DNA of 64,000 bases from a virus. The stretch spans positions 1-64,000 of IMG/VR virus record IMGVR_UViG_3300031339_000004; one strand, given 5' to 3'. The notes under the pieces were generated by a model. It did no database searches and was not told the DNA's origin. It saw nothing but the letters and a program-made list of their open reading frames with translations. Shown one piece after another: positions 10,105 to 18,160 of the stretch (position 1 is its first letter; every line of letters starts with the position of its first letter). Position numbers and translations under genes: made by a program.

Positions 10105-10728
10105 TTACCGGAGTTTACTGATTATATTAATCAGCGATTCCTTTAGATACTTTTGTGCTTTTGTGTCTTCTCTAGTTGCCTTTGCAAGCTCGTATGCTTG
10201 GTAACCCCCGCGTGTATTCATCATGTGTTCATAAATAGCAGTCGGGTATGCACCTGGAGCACTAGGTTGAGCCACAATGTCCACGGTGATTATTTCAAAG
10301 TCAGATACTGTATTGCTACCGTCCTCTGAAACGTTACCTGAACCTCTAGAAGAGACACCTAGCTTAACGCCGCTTTCCAGCAACGTCTTCACTAGGTTCC
10401 CCATTGGTGTTGGTAATATTTTCATCTTACCATAACCATTGTCATCGTCCATCCACATTTCAGTAATCATATGTGAGACTCTGTCAAGGTTAATATTAAG
10501 ACCTTCTGGATGATCAACTTCGCCGAGAACTGAATAACCGCCGTGTACTTGATCATTGAGCGTTTTGACAGCCCTGCCTATTTCATTTACAGGATACATT
10601 CTTTGATTAGCGTTACGGACTCCACCTTGAATACAAATTCCTTTCATATAAAGGTCTTTGCCATCATTGGCGTTTTCGACAACTATCCTAGCTTGGTCAA
10701 ATGTTAAATGTTCTCGTAGGTTTTTCAT
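10105..10728 (-). CDS. gp21: Prohead protease gp21
   Basis: This is the serine protease that processes scaffold and capsid proteins during T4-type head maturation (peptidase S80-type family). Visible catalytic-type motifs are GEVDHPEG with His73 and LGVSSRGSG with Ser126/127, in the expected order. The 207-residue length is close to T4 gp21 (212). It begins MKNLREHLTFDQARIVVE and is preceded by AAAGGAGA. It sits between the core-protein gene and gp22, as in T4. Confidence 0.93.
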   Translation of the reverse strand: MKNLREHLTFDQARIVVENANDGKDLYMKGICIQGGVRNANQRMYPVNEIGRAVKTLNDQVHGGYSVLGEVDHPEGLNINLDRVSHMITEMWMDDDNGYGKMKILPTPMGNLVKTLLESGVKLGVSSRGSGNVSEDGSNTVSDFEIITVDIVAQPSAPGAYPTAIYEHMMNTRGGYQAYELAKATREDTKAQKYLKESLINIISKLR

Positions 10729-10751
10729 CTAAAAGCCTTCTCCTTTAAGTC

Positions 10752-11861
10752 TTACTTCGCACGACTTGATAACTTGTTTACAGTACTTGTTGTGCTCTTG
10801 TCCGACTTCTCACCTGGGCCTTTCTTTTCAGCCCCGTGGCCTTTTGGCACAGCCTTATTTGCTTTGCCAGCCTTGCCACCCGGTACGTTAATATTACCAG
10901 TTGACATATCTTTTGCACTTGTATCACTAAGTGCCGAACCTTTTATAGTTGAATTTGCGCCAGCTTCGCCGTCATTAGCAACATCGCTGCGCACTGTACT
11001 AGCTGTTGAGCCGCCCATGTTATTTGGCTTTGCTACTGCTGATTTAGTGTTTTGGCCGTTGTCACCAGTACTTTTCTTTTCTGCACCGTGACCACTTGTT
11101 ACTTTTTCTACGTATTCGCGCATTTGCTCGCCTGAAGACTTACTACCTTCATTCTTCTTATCAGCGGCTTTCTTATCAGCGGCTTTCTTATCAGCGGCTT
11201 TCTTATCAGCGGCTTTCTTGTCTGCCATCTTTTTGTCTGTTGCTTTTTTCTTAGCTTCTTTATCAACTGACTCAAAGTTGTAGCTTTCTTTTTCTTCTTC
11301 GCCGTCGTCCATATCCATGTCGTCGTCGTCCATATCCATATCCATGTCGTCGCCTTCTTCGTCGCCGTCCATATCCATATCGTGGTCTTCACCTTCTTCA
11401 CCGCTCATCATTCTTTCAAATTCAGCTTTAAGGTCTTCTAACGCATCTTCAAGGTCAACTACGCGATCTTCTACATCGCCTTCGCCTTCTTCGCCGTCCA
11501 TATCCATATCCATATCCATGTCGTCGCCTTCTTCGTCGCCGTCCATGCCTAGGTCTGCCATCATGTCATCAGTAGGGTCGCCGCCAATGTCGTCGTCGGC
11601 TTCAACTTCAAACTGGTCCATATTGAAGCCTTCATTTGTTTCGTCGTCGTCTTCGTCTTCGTCTGCTTCTTCAACATCTTCGTCTTCGTCATCGTATGCT
11701 TCTTCAACATCTTCGTCTTCTTCATCTTCGTCTTCTAACATTGACTCATAGATGTCACGTGACTTCTGTACTACAAATTCGTGGAATAATTCTTCTGCTG
11801 CTGCTTGATCTTCGTTAATAAGAAGTTCGAGCATCTTTTCAATCTTGCTACGATCTGCCAT
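10752..11861 (-). CDS. Acidic, repeat-rich prohead core protein (gp67/gp68 position)
   Basis: The first 40 residues (MADRSKIEKMLELLINEDQ..., then FHEFVVQKSRDIYESML) form a helical domain of the kind found in marine T4-like prohead core proteins. Then follow about 150 residues of extreme acidity (Asp/Glu runs and MDMD repeats), four copies of a five-residue AADKK unit (about residues 215-235), and a low-complexity Ser/Lys/Gly tail with GHGAEKK twice. T4 has the small core proteins gp67 and gp68 between genes 20 and 21; this gene holds that position but is several times longer. The role as an internal head or scaffold protein is inferred from position, composition and N-terminus. Confidence 0.65.
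   Translation of the reverse strand: MADRSKIEKMLELLINEDQAAAEELFHEFVVQKSRDIYESMLEDEDEEDEDVEEAYDDEDEDVEEADEDEDDDETNEGFNMDQFEVEADDDIGGDPTDDMMADLGMDGDEEGDDMDMDMDMDGEEGEGDVEDRVVDLEDALEDLKAEFERMMSGEEGEDHDMDMDGDEEGDDMDMDMDDDDMDMDDGEEEKESYNFESVDKEAKKKATDKKMADKKAADKKAADKKAADKKAADKKNEGSKSSGEQMREYVEKVTSGHGAEKKSTGDNGQNTKSAVAKPNNMGGSTASTVRSDVANDGEAGANSTIKGSALSDTSAKDMSTGNINVPGGKAGKANKAVPKGHGAEKKGPGEKSDKSTTSTVNKLSSRAK
11158..11217 (-). repeat. Four tandem 15-bp units encoding AADKK
   Basis: Four copies of a 15-base unit (plus strand TTATCAGCGGCTTTC) follow one another without spacer and are identical at the DNA level. They encode Lys/Ala/Asp pentapeptides in the acidic core protein. Identity at synonymous positions suggests recent slippage expansion, so copy number probably varies among relatives. 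Confidence 0.85.
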
Positions 11862-11885
11862 TGTAAAAACTCCTATAAATGGTTA

Positions 11886-11900
11886 CACATTGTGAATGTG
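11886..11900. repeat. Small inverted repeat in leader of the acidic core-protein gene
   Basis: CACATT and AATGTG form a 6-bp stem around a 3-base loop, about 25 bases upstream of the start codon of the core-protein gene and downstream of its putative late promoter. It may be an mRNA 5' hairpin; nothing else is visible in it. Confidence 0.35.
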
Positions 11901-11912
11901 GGCTGTCATAAT

Positions 11913-11920
11913 ATATTTAC
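11913..11920 (-). promoter_or_regulatory. Candidate late promoter (GTAAATAT) for core protein-gp21-gp22-gp23
   Basis: Minus-strand GTAAATAT lies 52 bases upstream of the acidic core-protein gene in one of the few real intergenic gaps of the head block, and just after a hairpin terminator. It is a weaker match to TATAAATA than the other motifs in this window, but the location is right for the core-protein, gp21, gp22 and gp23 transcript. Confidence 0.4.
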
Positions 11921-11930
11921 TTTATTCTTT

Positions 11931-11953
11931 AAAAAGTACCCAGAAACGGGTAT
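11931..11953 (-). terminator. Probable weak intrinsic terminator after the 196-aa gene
   Basis: On the minus strand TACCC, a 6-base loop and GGGTA are followed by C and TTTTT. The 5-bp stem is short, but the U-tract is good and the position, 25 bases past a stop codon, is right. It would partly separate the gp20 transcript from the prohead transcript. Confidence 0.5.
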
Positions 11954-11977
11954 AAAACGAGCCATTTTGAAAAACAA

Positions 11978-12568
11978 CTAGTTTGGAAAGGTTTCAAAAA
12001 AATCTTCAAGTGTAATATGCTCTAAATTTTTTAATTTAGTAAGCTCAGGTGGCACAAACATCGTGTCTCCTACTACTCTTATATATCTAATTTTTGGAAA
12101 CTTATTTATGGTAGTTGCTGTTTGTTTGAGCCAATTACCGTAATAAGTTGCAGTTGTTTCTCTCTTTTTATAATTCGGTGTGCCTGCGTATACGTTATTT
12201 ACCTTAGTGCTATCATTGCCTAGCCCTACGTAATCAAATCCCAATATATAAATATCAGTTGCTTTGTGATCACTGGCTAAATGTAGTGCAGTCGGACCGC
12301 TACTCCACCCTTTAGACGAGTTAAAGATATTCAATCCTGGTATTCTCTTATATGCACGACTTGGGTTTGTCCATACTGATGTGTTATGTTGAGCACCTAC
12401 TGCGTTTATCTCTAGCACCATTTTAGTATCAACAGCTACTAGATAATCTGGCATAAAATCTCTGTAAAGAGCGTTACATCCATATATAGTACCATACTGT
12501 TTAATGTTTTCTAGAGTAAAGGAAGATCGACTGACTCCGTTGCCTAAGACAAATGAAACTTTTTTCAA
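11978..12568 (-). CDS. Rossmann-like protein resembling MptE/DUF115 or GT42 sialyltransferases
   Basis: The 196-residue protein starts at a TTG codon (MKKVSFVLGNGVSRSSF). The start is fixed because the first strand and its glycine loop (VLGNGVSR, residues 7-14) begin at once and no in-frame ATG precedes them. Three features recur in order in Campylobacter CstII-type (GT42) sialyltransferases and MptE-like proteins: the N-terminal GNG-S loop, then YGCNALYRDFMPDYLVAVD (strand plus dinucleotide- or CMP-site-like turn), then ATDIYILGFDY near residues 103-113. A nucleotide-sugar transferase or related function is therefore possible, but this is fold-level inference. It sits unexpectedly inside the head operon, between gp20 and the prohead core gene. 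Confidence 0.5.
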   Translation of the reverse strand: MKKVSFVLGNGVSRSSFTLENIKQYGTIYGCNALYRDFMPDYLVAVDTKMVLEINAVGAQHNTSVWTNPSRAYKRIPGLNIFNSSKGWSSGPTALHLASDHKATDIYILGFDYVGLGNDSTKVNNVYAGTPNYKKRETTATYYGNWLKQTATTINKFPKIRYIRVVGDTMFVPPELTKLKNLEHITLEDFFETFPN

Positions 12569-12571
12569 CTA

Positions 12572-12823
12572 TTAAAACTCTTCGCCGGTTTCTGCGTTTG
12601 CTGCTATTCCGTACATTTGACGGATAGAGCCAAGTTCCTTGGCTTTTTCTTCTGCGTGAAGTTCAGCAGCTTTTCGAATACGATTGATCTGGCTTAACTT
12701 CAGTCTGGTTTTTCTAGTGTCTTTCCTTTTCATTGGAGAGTCGTCGTGCTCAGGCTCGTAACTCTTATCTTCAACGGAGTCAATTGTTTCTTTGTCAAAA
12801 TAGAATAGTTCACGTAATATCAT
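12572..12823 (-). CDS. Small charged protein of unknown function (83 aa)
   Basis: I choose the ATG at 12823 (MILRELFYFDKETIDSVED). It lies 7 bases after the gp20 stop, whereas the longer reading from 12880 would run back into gp20. The protein is hydrophilic with a helical basic C-terminal half (KLSQINRIRKAAELHAEEKAKEL). It has no clear ribosome site; instead the late-promoter-like string ATAAATACAAT abuts the start codon, as it does at gp25. Head genes of marine T4-like phages often carry a small gene after gp20. No function can be assigned. Confidence 0.6.
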   Translation of the reverse strand: MILRELFYFDKETIDSVEDKSYEPEHDDSPMKRKDTRKTRLKLSQINRIRKAAELHAEEKAKELGSIRQMYGIAANAETGEEF

Positions 12824-12827
12824 ATTG

Positions 12828-12835
12828 TATTTATG
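12828..12835 (-). promoter_or_regulatory. Candidate late promoter (CATAAATA) abutting the 83-aa gene start
   Basis: Minus-strand CATAAATACAATATG overlaps the gp20 stop and ends in the start codon of the next gene. By T4 geometry transcription would begin at or just inside the ATG, so the transcript would be leaderless or serve the downstream genes. The same 14 bases ATAAATACAATATG occur at gp25. Confidence 0.45.
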
Positions 12836-14564
12836 CCGGTGGCGGCTCTCCACCTCCTGCTGAGAGGTCTTCTCCCCCACTGGTATCGTTGCCTATAATA
12901 GGAGCAGTATCATCTGGCATCTCATCCTCTATTCCGTCAATGTCATCTTCTATGCCAGCACCGCTAATTCCTGCGTCTCGCATCTCAGCACTAGCATCAT
13001 CACCGGCATCAACTAATTCATCTTCGTTCTCTTCTCTCCACAGACGCTCGTTCTCCATAACCTCTTCATCTGTCATGCCAAGGAATCGTTTCATAGCAAA
13101 CCTATTAGATATGTAGGGCACCGCGCTCATTTGTGTAAACGTTGGTATACGAGCGTTGTCAAGTTCGCTTTGTCGATATGCTGCAAAGTTTTGTGGTGGT
13201 TGAAACTTGAGATCAAACATTGACGTATCAATATTTACACCATTCTCTAACAGATAACGTTTGAACTCTTGATCAAACTCTCCGACCACTAGTGTTTGTA
13301 ATCGTTCGCAGTAGGTATTAAAGCGTAGCTCTTGTATGTAAGCAGTACCTACCCGGCCGTCATTCATCTGTGCAGCAGAATCCTCTGCACCAGTTGGCAA
13401 ATAACTACTGGGTATACGTAACGCCCTTACCATTTTGTTAGTAAAGTATCTCAGATCGTCGATCTCACCTAAGTTAGTACCACCTGGCAGTGTCTCTACT
13501 TTAGAGCCGCGACCTTCAGCAGTTTGAGGGAAGAAGTAATCTTCGTTGATTGACAGGGGATTGTAGCTTGAGTCTATGACGTTTTGGCCTCCACCTGTTG
13601 ACGATGGGATCCTGCGTTGATGGATTTCCGTCTTTACACGCTCAACAAACTGCATAGCAAGGTGACTAGGCATGTTGCCCACATCAACGTAGAAGACTCT
13701 TCGCTCTGGTGCTCGCTGTACTCGATAGATAATGATAGCGTCTTCGAGTAACTCTTTTTGCTTGTAAACTTTAAAGATTGTTTCTAATAGACTGTTACCA
13801 AACGGAAAATTATTATCTAATCCTTCTGACAAGCTGATGTGAACCATGTGTTCTGCGTTAACCGCATACTCATTTTGTTCTGTCATGAAACGTGATGCCG
13901 ATGTGCCACCTTGCGACTGACCTGACATGCTGTTAGAATTACCAGACTGCTGGTAAGTAGTGTTACCTCCACCGTAAGTACTGCTGTTAGATTCATATGG
14001 AGTTGTAGCAATACCTTCAACAAAGTTAAAGTTTACGTTCTTAATCACATACTGCTCTGGCGTTTTGCCTTCGCTTTCGTTAACAATTATCTTAGTAACG
14101 TTTGCTGGATCTACGTTAAACCATTTCTTAGTCTCTGGGTCTCTAAGGAAAAACTGATCACCAAACTTAAACACGTTTCTAAGAATTCTAAAGATTTTAG
14201 TTTCAAAGTCTTGCAGTTTAGCCCACTGTTGTAGGTACTGCTGGATAATCTTAACTTCAGAATTAGTAGCTTCAGATTTGTATTCTGTAGTAAACGGTGT
14301 GTTGTTTTGCTTGTTCTTTTGTGTACAAAACTCTGCGAGAATATCAAGAGCAGCGTTTACTTCGCTGTCTTGGTCCATAGTATTGTACTGTCCGTACCGC
14401 TCAACTCTATTGGGAGTTCCTACATAAATATCTGGTAGATAAGACGAATAGTTTGCCTTAGCAGGACCTGCTTGTGCTCCGTTTCTGGCATTAGAGAAAG
14501 GACTGTAACTTCCTTCAGAATTGTTATCTGCTGATACCGGAGTAAAGTGTTTACGCCATGACAT
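12831..14564 (-). CDS. gp20: Portal vertex protein gp20
   Basis: This is the dodecameric portal of the T4-type head, which initiates prohead assembly and forms the DNA channel. The 577 residues begin MSWRKHFTPVSADNN. The portal core is visible: a DSEVNAALDILAEFC helix near residue 67, RILRNVFKFGDQFFLRD, and the strongly conserved wing and stem region with IYRVQRAPERRVFYVDVGNMP followed by TLPGGTNLGEIDDLRYF. The C-terminus is Asp/Glu/Gly rich. Length is close to T4 gp20 (524). It begins the leftward head block downstream of the tape-measure gene. Confidence 0.95.
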   Translation of the reverse strand: MSWRKHFTPVSADNNSEGSYSPFSNARNGAQAGPAKANYSSYLPDIYVGTPNRVERYGQYNTMDQDSEVNAALDILAEFCTQKNKQNNTPFTTEYKSEATNSEVKIIQQYLQQWAKLQDFETKIFRILRNVFKFGDQFFLRDPETKKWFNVDPANVTKIIVNESEGKTPEQYVIKNVNFNFVEGIATTPYESNSSTYGGGNTTYQQSGNSNSMSGQSQGGTSASRFMTEQNEYAVNAEHMVHISLSEGLDNNFPFGNSLLETIFKVYKQKELLEDAIIIYRVQRAPERRVFYVDVGNMPSHLAMQFVERVKTEIHQRRIPSSTGGGQNVIDSSYNPLSINEDYFFPQTAEGRGSKVETLPGGTNLGEIDDLRYFTNKMVRALRIPSSYLPTGAEDSAAQMNDGRVGTAYIQELRFNTYCERLQTLVVGEFDQEFKRYLLENGVNIDTSMFDLKFQPPQNFAAYRQSELDNARIPTFTQMSAVPYISNRFAMKRFLGMTDEEVMENERLWREENEDELVDAGDDASAEMRDAGISGAGIEDDIDGIEDEMPDDTAPIIGNDTSGGEDLSAGGGEPPPA

Positions 14565-14623
14565 TACACAATCTCCATAGCATACGTTGTAATTTTACTT
14601 TTAATATTCATATAAGATTCCTG

Positions 14624-17215
14624 TTAACGGATAGAACTTACGTATCCGTTCGCAATATTTCCGCCGCCTAGATTTTTTGTATTTCTTTCTGTCTTGTTCG
14701 TGTCAACTTGCATTCTTTGTAACGTCATTAACACTTGTTGCATCAAGTTATTTAACTCTTTGATGCCTTCGGTGCTACCAGACGTGGCAGTGTTAGCTTT
14801 ATTTAATACGTCGCCTGCATTTGTTCCTTTGCCAAATCCAATTTTATTGTCCTTGGATAATTCTTCGTTCATTTCACTCAGTGCTTCTACAAGACGTTCC
14901 ATTGCGTCAGCGTAGTTTTTTATAGAGTCTGTGTCAAGACCTCGATTAAGAACCTCTAAGTTAGATTTTAATCCTTTAACGTCTGCTATTGCTTGCATAC
15001 CTTTAGCAGTTTCTTTCATGTTCTCAAGAGCCGAACCGCCAAATAATTCGCCAACAAAGCCAGCAATATTACCAACACCTGCTACAATTGATGCTCCGCC
15101 AAACGCTGCTAGTCCTCCAGCTACTGATAACATGCCTGCACCTGCTGTTTTCAGCTTTTCACCATTTACTTCTTCGAAGGATTTCATTCCTTCGGCAAAT
15201 GTAGGTAATGCCTTGCCGGTTAGCCAGGCTGCACCTGCTATTGCTGCACCAATAGCAACAATCACTCCGCTAATCACGACTGCTCCGGCTGCAACTGCTG
15301 GATTAGCAAATGCTGCAATGCCTGTTGCTAGTCCTTTAAGAATTCCTCCAAGGCCTTTGCCTATGCCTTTGCCTATGCCAGCTAGTCCTTTTCCTGCTCC
15401 GACTCCTGCACTAGCTAAGCCTCTGCCTACTCCTCCTCCTCTTCTGCCGCCTCGACGATCACCGCGGTCTGGTCCGTCATCGTCGTCTCCACCCCCACCA
15501 CCACCAAACAAGTTGCCCAACAATCCTGTAAACGCGCCGCCGATCTTTTTAGCTAGATATACACCACCAAACAATGCGACTAGACCAACTCCTATCATAG
15601 GCAAGGTTTCTTTTAATGCTGATTTTATAACGTCACTGATCATTGAACCTAGCCCAGCAAACGGCCCGTCTTCTTTAAACAAATTCTTAAATGCTTCTTT
15701 AATTCCAGCACCCTGTATGTCAGCTAAGAATTCTTTTATTTTAGAAGATATATTTTTTAGACTTGCTGCAAACTCATCAGACGCAAGTGTTTTTTCTAAT
15801 AAGTCTGCTACAGAAGCAACACCACCGGCCATCTTTTCAAATATTCCACTTTTAATAAACGCCTTTGCAATAGTTGCTCTAAATGTCCGTAATGTATCGT
15901 CAAATTCAGTTAGCGTAGCAGTAGTTTCTGCTCGCTTAGCTTGTTCAGCACGAGCCGCACTCATTTCTTTAGTACCAAAGTTTTTCATTTTTGTAGCAGC
16001 ATCTAATACTGCTGCTATTTCAGGTTGAGTTTGCCTAAGTTGAGATATAATAGCAGCTTGCTCCTTTGCAGAGCCGCCTATAAAATTTTCAATATCGTGG
16101 CCGGCTGCGCCAATTGCTTCAATTAATACTTGTGGGTCTGCGCCTTTAGCAATTTCTGTCATTGCTGATTGTATTTCTGGCCCAATAGTAGTTAATAGCG
16201 CAATACCTTCTGCTGTTTGAGGAATACCGTCTGCTAGGTCTCTTAGGCCAGCCGCAACACTTTCGGGTAATGTATCTATTAACGCCATGCTAGATCTAAA
16301 GTTTATAAGAGCTTCGCCTGACAAATTATTTTGTAATGCTCGGAAAGCAGCGTCTTCGCTTTGTTGCAACATCGACGCTGCTAGTTCTTTTCTACTCTGT
16401 CCCGTGACCTTTGCTAGTCTGTCCAATTGCTCAAGATATCTAGCGCTGCCGTTAGCAATCTGTCGACTGTCCATGCGTTGTAAACGACCTAGCCTAGCTT
16501 GCAGGGCAGTATAGTCGGCCATGCCTTCGTTTATTTCTTCAACGGTAAACCCTAGATTCTTTAGAGCAGCAAAGTCTCCGGTATCTTTTATTGTCTTGTT
16601 GATAGCCTTGAATCTATTAACGCCGTCTGTTACTGTTCCACTTAACAGACGTAATGCTTCAGAATTAGATGACACAAAACTAGCCATCTCGTCTAACCCT
16701 AGTTCCAGTTGGGTTGCTGACAATCTCATATCTTCGATGCTATTGCCAAAAGCAGCACCTACTGACGATAGTTGTCTAAACGTAGCAATGCTGTCATCGA
16801 GTATTCCAACAAGTGAACCTAGAATCCCGCCAATAAACGGAATCTGCTCAGCAAAGTCCGACAACTGTGTTGTAGAGGATAGTAACACGCCGCCTAATCC
16901 AACGATACTAGACGAAAGTACACCTATAAGGTTTCCAGTAACGTTTACTATCGCTCTAGTAAATCTACCAGTGGCCTCGCCAGCACTTTCAATCGACTCA
17001 GTGTTTTCATCTAGTGCATCTGTATTATCTTCTGTACTACCGGCAGCATCTCGCAGTGCTTCGCGCAACCGTCTAGCTGCCCTGGCTGCATCGCTTGAGT
17101 TAGAGCCAGCCGCTCCTGACATTCGTTCCATTGCACGCAACAGAGATGCTAGTGTTGCTTCACTAGCAACACCATTCTCACCGCCTACATTACTAATCTC
17201 TACTTCATCTGCCAC
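14624..17215 (-). CDS. Tail tape-measure protein (gp29-equivalent)
   Basis: The 863-residue protein has the composition of a tape measure: long helical N-terminal two thirds rich in Ala, Leu, Ser and Glu, then hydrophobic or glycine-rich segments (about residues 540-570 and 640-720), which could insert in the host membrane, then a helical C-terminus. A striking GGGGGGDDDD linker and an Arg/Gly run lie near residue 570-590. Tape-measure genes usually adjoin the tail assembly chaperones; here the chaperone-type gp26 pair is immediately divergent. A late-promoter motif lies 58 bases upstream. T4 gp29 is shorter (590) and sequence similarity is not evident by eye, so the call rests on architecture and neighbourhood. 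Confidence 0.7.
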   Translation of the reverse strand: MADEVEISNVGGENGVASEATLASLLRAMERMSGAAGSNSSDAARAARRLREALRDAAGSTEDNTDALDENTESIESAGEATGRFTRAIVNVTGNLIGVLSSSIVGLGGVLLSSTTQLSDFAEQIPFIGGILGSLVGILDDSIATFRQLSSVGAAFGNSIEDMRLSATQLELGLDEMASFVSSNSEALRLLSGTVTDGVNRFKAINKTIKDTGDFAALKNLGFTVEEINEGMADYTALQARLGRLQRMDSRQIANGSARYLEQLDRLAKVTGQSRKELAASMLQQSEDAAFRALQNNLSGEALINFRSSMALIDTLPESVAAGLRDLADGIPQTAEGIALLTTIGPEIQSAMTEIAKGADPQVLIEAIGAAGHDIENFIGGSAKEQAAIISQLRQTQPEIAAVLDAATKMKNFGTKEMSAARAEQAKRAETTATLTEFDDTLRTFRATIAKAFIKSGIFEKMAGGVASVADLLEKTLASDEFAASLKNISSKIKEFLADIQGAGIKEAFKNLFKEDGPFAGLGSMISDVIKSALKETLPMIGVGLVALFGGVYLAKKIGGAFTGLLGNLFGGGGGGDDDDGPDRGDRRGGRRGGGVGRGLASAGVGAGKGLAGIGKGIGKGLGGILKGLATGIAAFANPAVAAGAVVISGVIVAIGAAIAGAAWLTGKALPTFAEGMKSFEEVNGEKLKTAGAGMLSVAGGLAAFGGASIVAGVGNIAGFVGELFGGSALENMKETAKGMQAIADVKGLKSNLEVLNRGLDTDSIKNYADAMERLVEALSEMNEELSKDNKIGFGKGTNAGDVLNKANTATSGSTEGIKELNNLMQQVLMTLQRMQVDTNKTERNTKNLGGGNIANGYVSSIR

Positions 17216-17242
17216 AATTAAAAGTCCAAGTTATATACGCAC

Positions 17243-17250
17243 ATAAATAT
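17243..17250 (+). promoter_or_regulatory. Candidate late promoter (CATAAATA) for gp26
   Basis: CATAAATAT lies 40 bases before the gp26 ATG. It faces the minus-strand CATAAATA at 17273-17280, so the two late transcripts would overlap at their 5' ends. Confidence 0.55.
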
Positions 17251-17272
17251 ATATGATACATATTAGTAATGT

Positions 17273-17280
17273 ATTTATGC
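17273..17280 (-). promoter_or_regulatory. Candidate late promoter (CATAAATA) for tape measure and gp20
   Basis: Minus-strand CATAAATAC lies 58 bases upstream of the tape-measure ATG and carries the extended ATAAATAC form found at several other sites in this window. It is oriented toward the opposing promoter at 17243-17250. Confidence 0.6.
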
Positions 17281-17290
17281 GGAGGAATTC

Positions 17291-18160
17291 ATGGTAGACC
17301 CAAACACAATTAATCACAACGAAAACCCATTAAAGAAGTTCTTTAGACAACCTAAAGTGTACATAACTCTTCCTAGTCTAGGACATTTTTATGCTCCTGG
17401 TACTTTAGAGATTCCCGAAAGCGGTGAGTTTCCTGTTTTTGCAATGACAGCAAAAGACGAGCTTACAATGAAAACTCCAGACGCATTGCTAAATGGACAA
17501 GCAACAGTGAATCTAATTCAAAGTTGTATTCCTGCAATTAAAAACGCATGGTCAATGCCCAGCATCGATCTAGACGCTGTCCTAATAGCGATTCGAATCG
17601 CTACCTACGGCGAGATGATGAGTCTCGACGTTAAAGTTCCAAAGACAGGAGAAGAAAGAACATTTTCAGTTGATTTACGGCAGTTACTTAATAAGCTAGT
17701 TACTGTAAGTTACGATACAGATCTTCAGATCAACAACATGAAACTTAAAATGCGACCATTAACTTATAAAGAGTTTACTGAAGCAAGTCTGAAAACTTTT
17801 GAAGAACAAAGAATCTTTGCATTGGTTAACGATGATAAGATCCCAGAAGAAGAAAAGCTAACCAAGTTTAATGAAAGTTTTGTAAAGCTAACTGATCTAA
17901 CAGTAAAAACTATTAGCAAATGCATTTCATCTATATCTATTGAAGACTCAGTAGTAGATAATCAAGAACACATCGATGAGTTTATTGCTAATGCCGACAA
18001 AGATTTTTACAATGACGTTACTGCACACCTAGATGCGCAAAAAGAAAAGTTTCAGATCGAGCCAATTAACGTAGAGTCGTCACCTGAAGATATTGAAAAG
18101 GGTGCCCCGGCAAAGTGGAAGGTTCCGATTACATTTGATCAATCAAATTTTTTCGGATAA
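17291..18160 (+). CDS. gp26: gp26-type baseplate/tail assembly chaperone
   Basis: The 289-residue protein begins MVDPNTINHNENPLKKFF, then RQPKVYITLPSLGHFY, typical of the T4 baseplate gp26 family in marine phages. A central YGEMMSLDVKVPKTGEERTF segment and a long helical C-terminal half follow. The ribosome site GGAGG is strong. T4 gp26 (208 aa) is classed as a baseplate hub or assembly protein. Here the gene ends in ...QSNFFG over a slippery sequence, and the next ORF is in its -1 frame, so a fraction of ribosomes may make a 364-residue fusion. That arrangement, next to the tape measure, indicates a tail-chaperone role like lambda gpG. The family call is firm; the chaperone interpretation is inference. 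Confidence 0.8.
   Translation: MVDPNTINHNENPLKKFFRQPKVYITLPSLGHFYAPGTLEIPESGEFPVFAMTAKDELTMKTPDALLNGQATVNLIQSCIPAIKNAWSMPSIDLDAVLIAIRIATYGEMMSLDVKVPKTGEERTFSVDLRQLLNKLVTVSYDTDLQINNMKLKMRPLTYKEFTEASLKTFEEQRIFALVNDDKIPEEEKLTKFNESFVKLTDLTVKTISKCISSISIEDSVVDNQEHIDEFIANADKDFYNDVTAHLDAQKEKFQIEPINVESSPEDIEKGAPAKWKVPITFDQSNFFG

Noticed and set aside
11158-11217. CRISPR-like direct repeats
   Set aside because: The 15-base units have no spacers and are in-frame codons of a low-complexity protein.
11317-11751. Plus-strand poly-Ser ORF opposite the acidic core protein
   Set aside because: It is the antisense of Asp/Glu repeats (GAC/GAA read as TCG/TTC), a compositional shadow.
12824-12880. Longer N-terminus for the 83-aa gene
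   Set aside because: It would overlap the gp20 C-terminus in another frame; the added residues are charged filler with no motif.
14931-17246. Long plus-strand ORFs (365 and 241 codons) opposite the tape-measure gene
   Set aside because: They are Pro/Ser/Ala-rich mirror images of the GC-biased minus-strand gene, with no ribosome sites or recognisable motifs.
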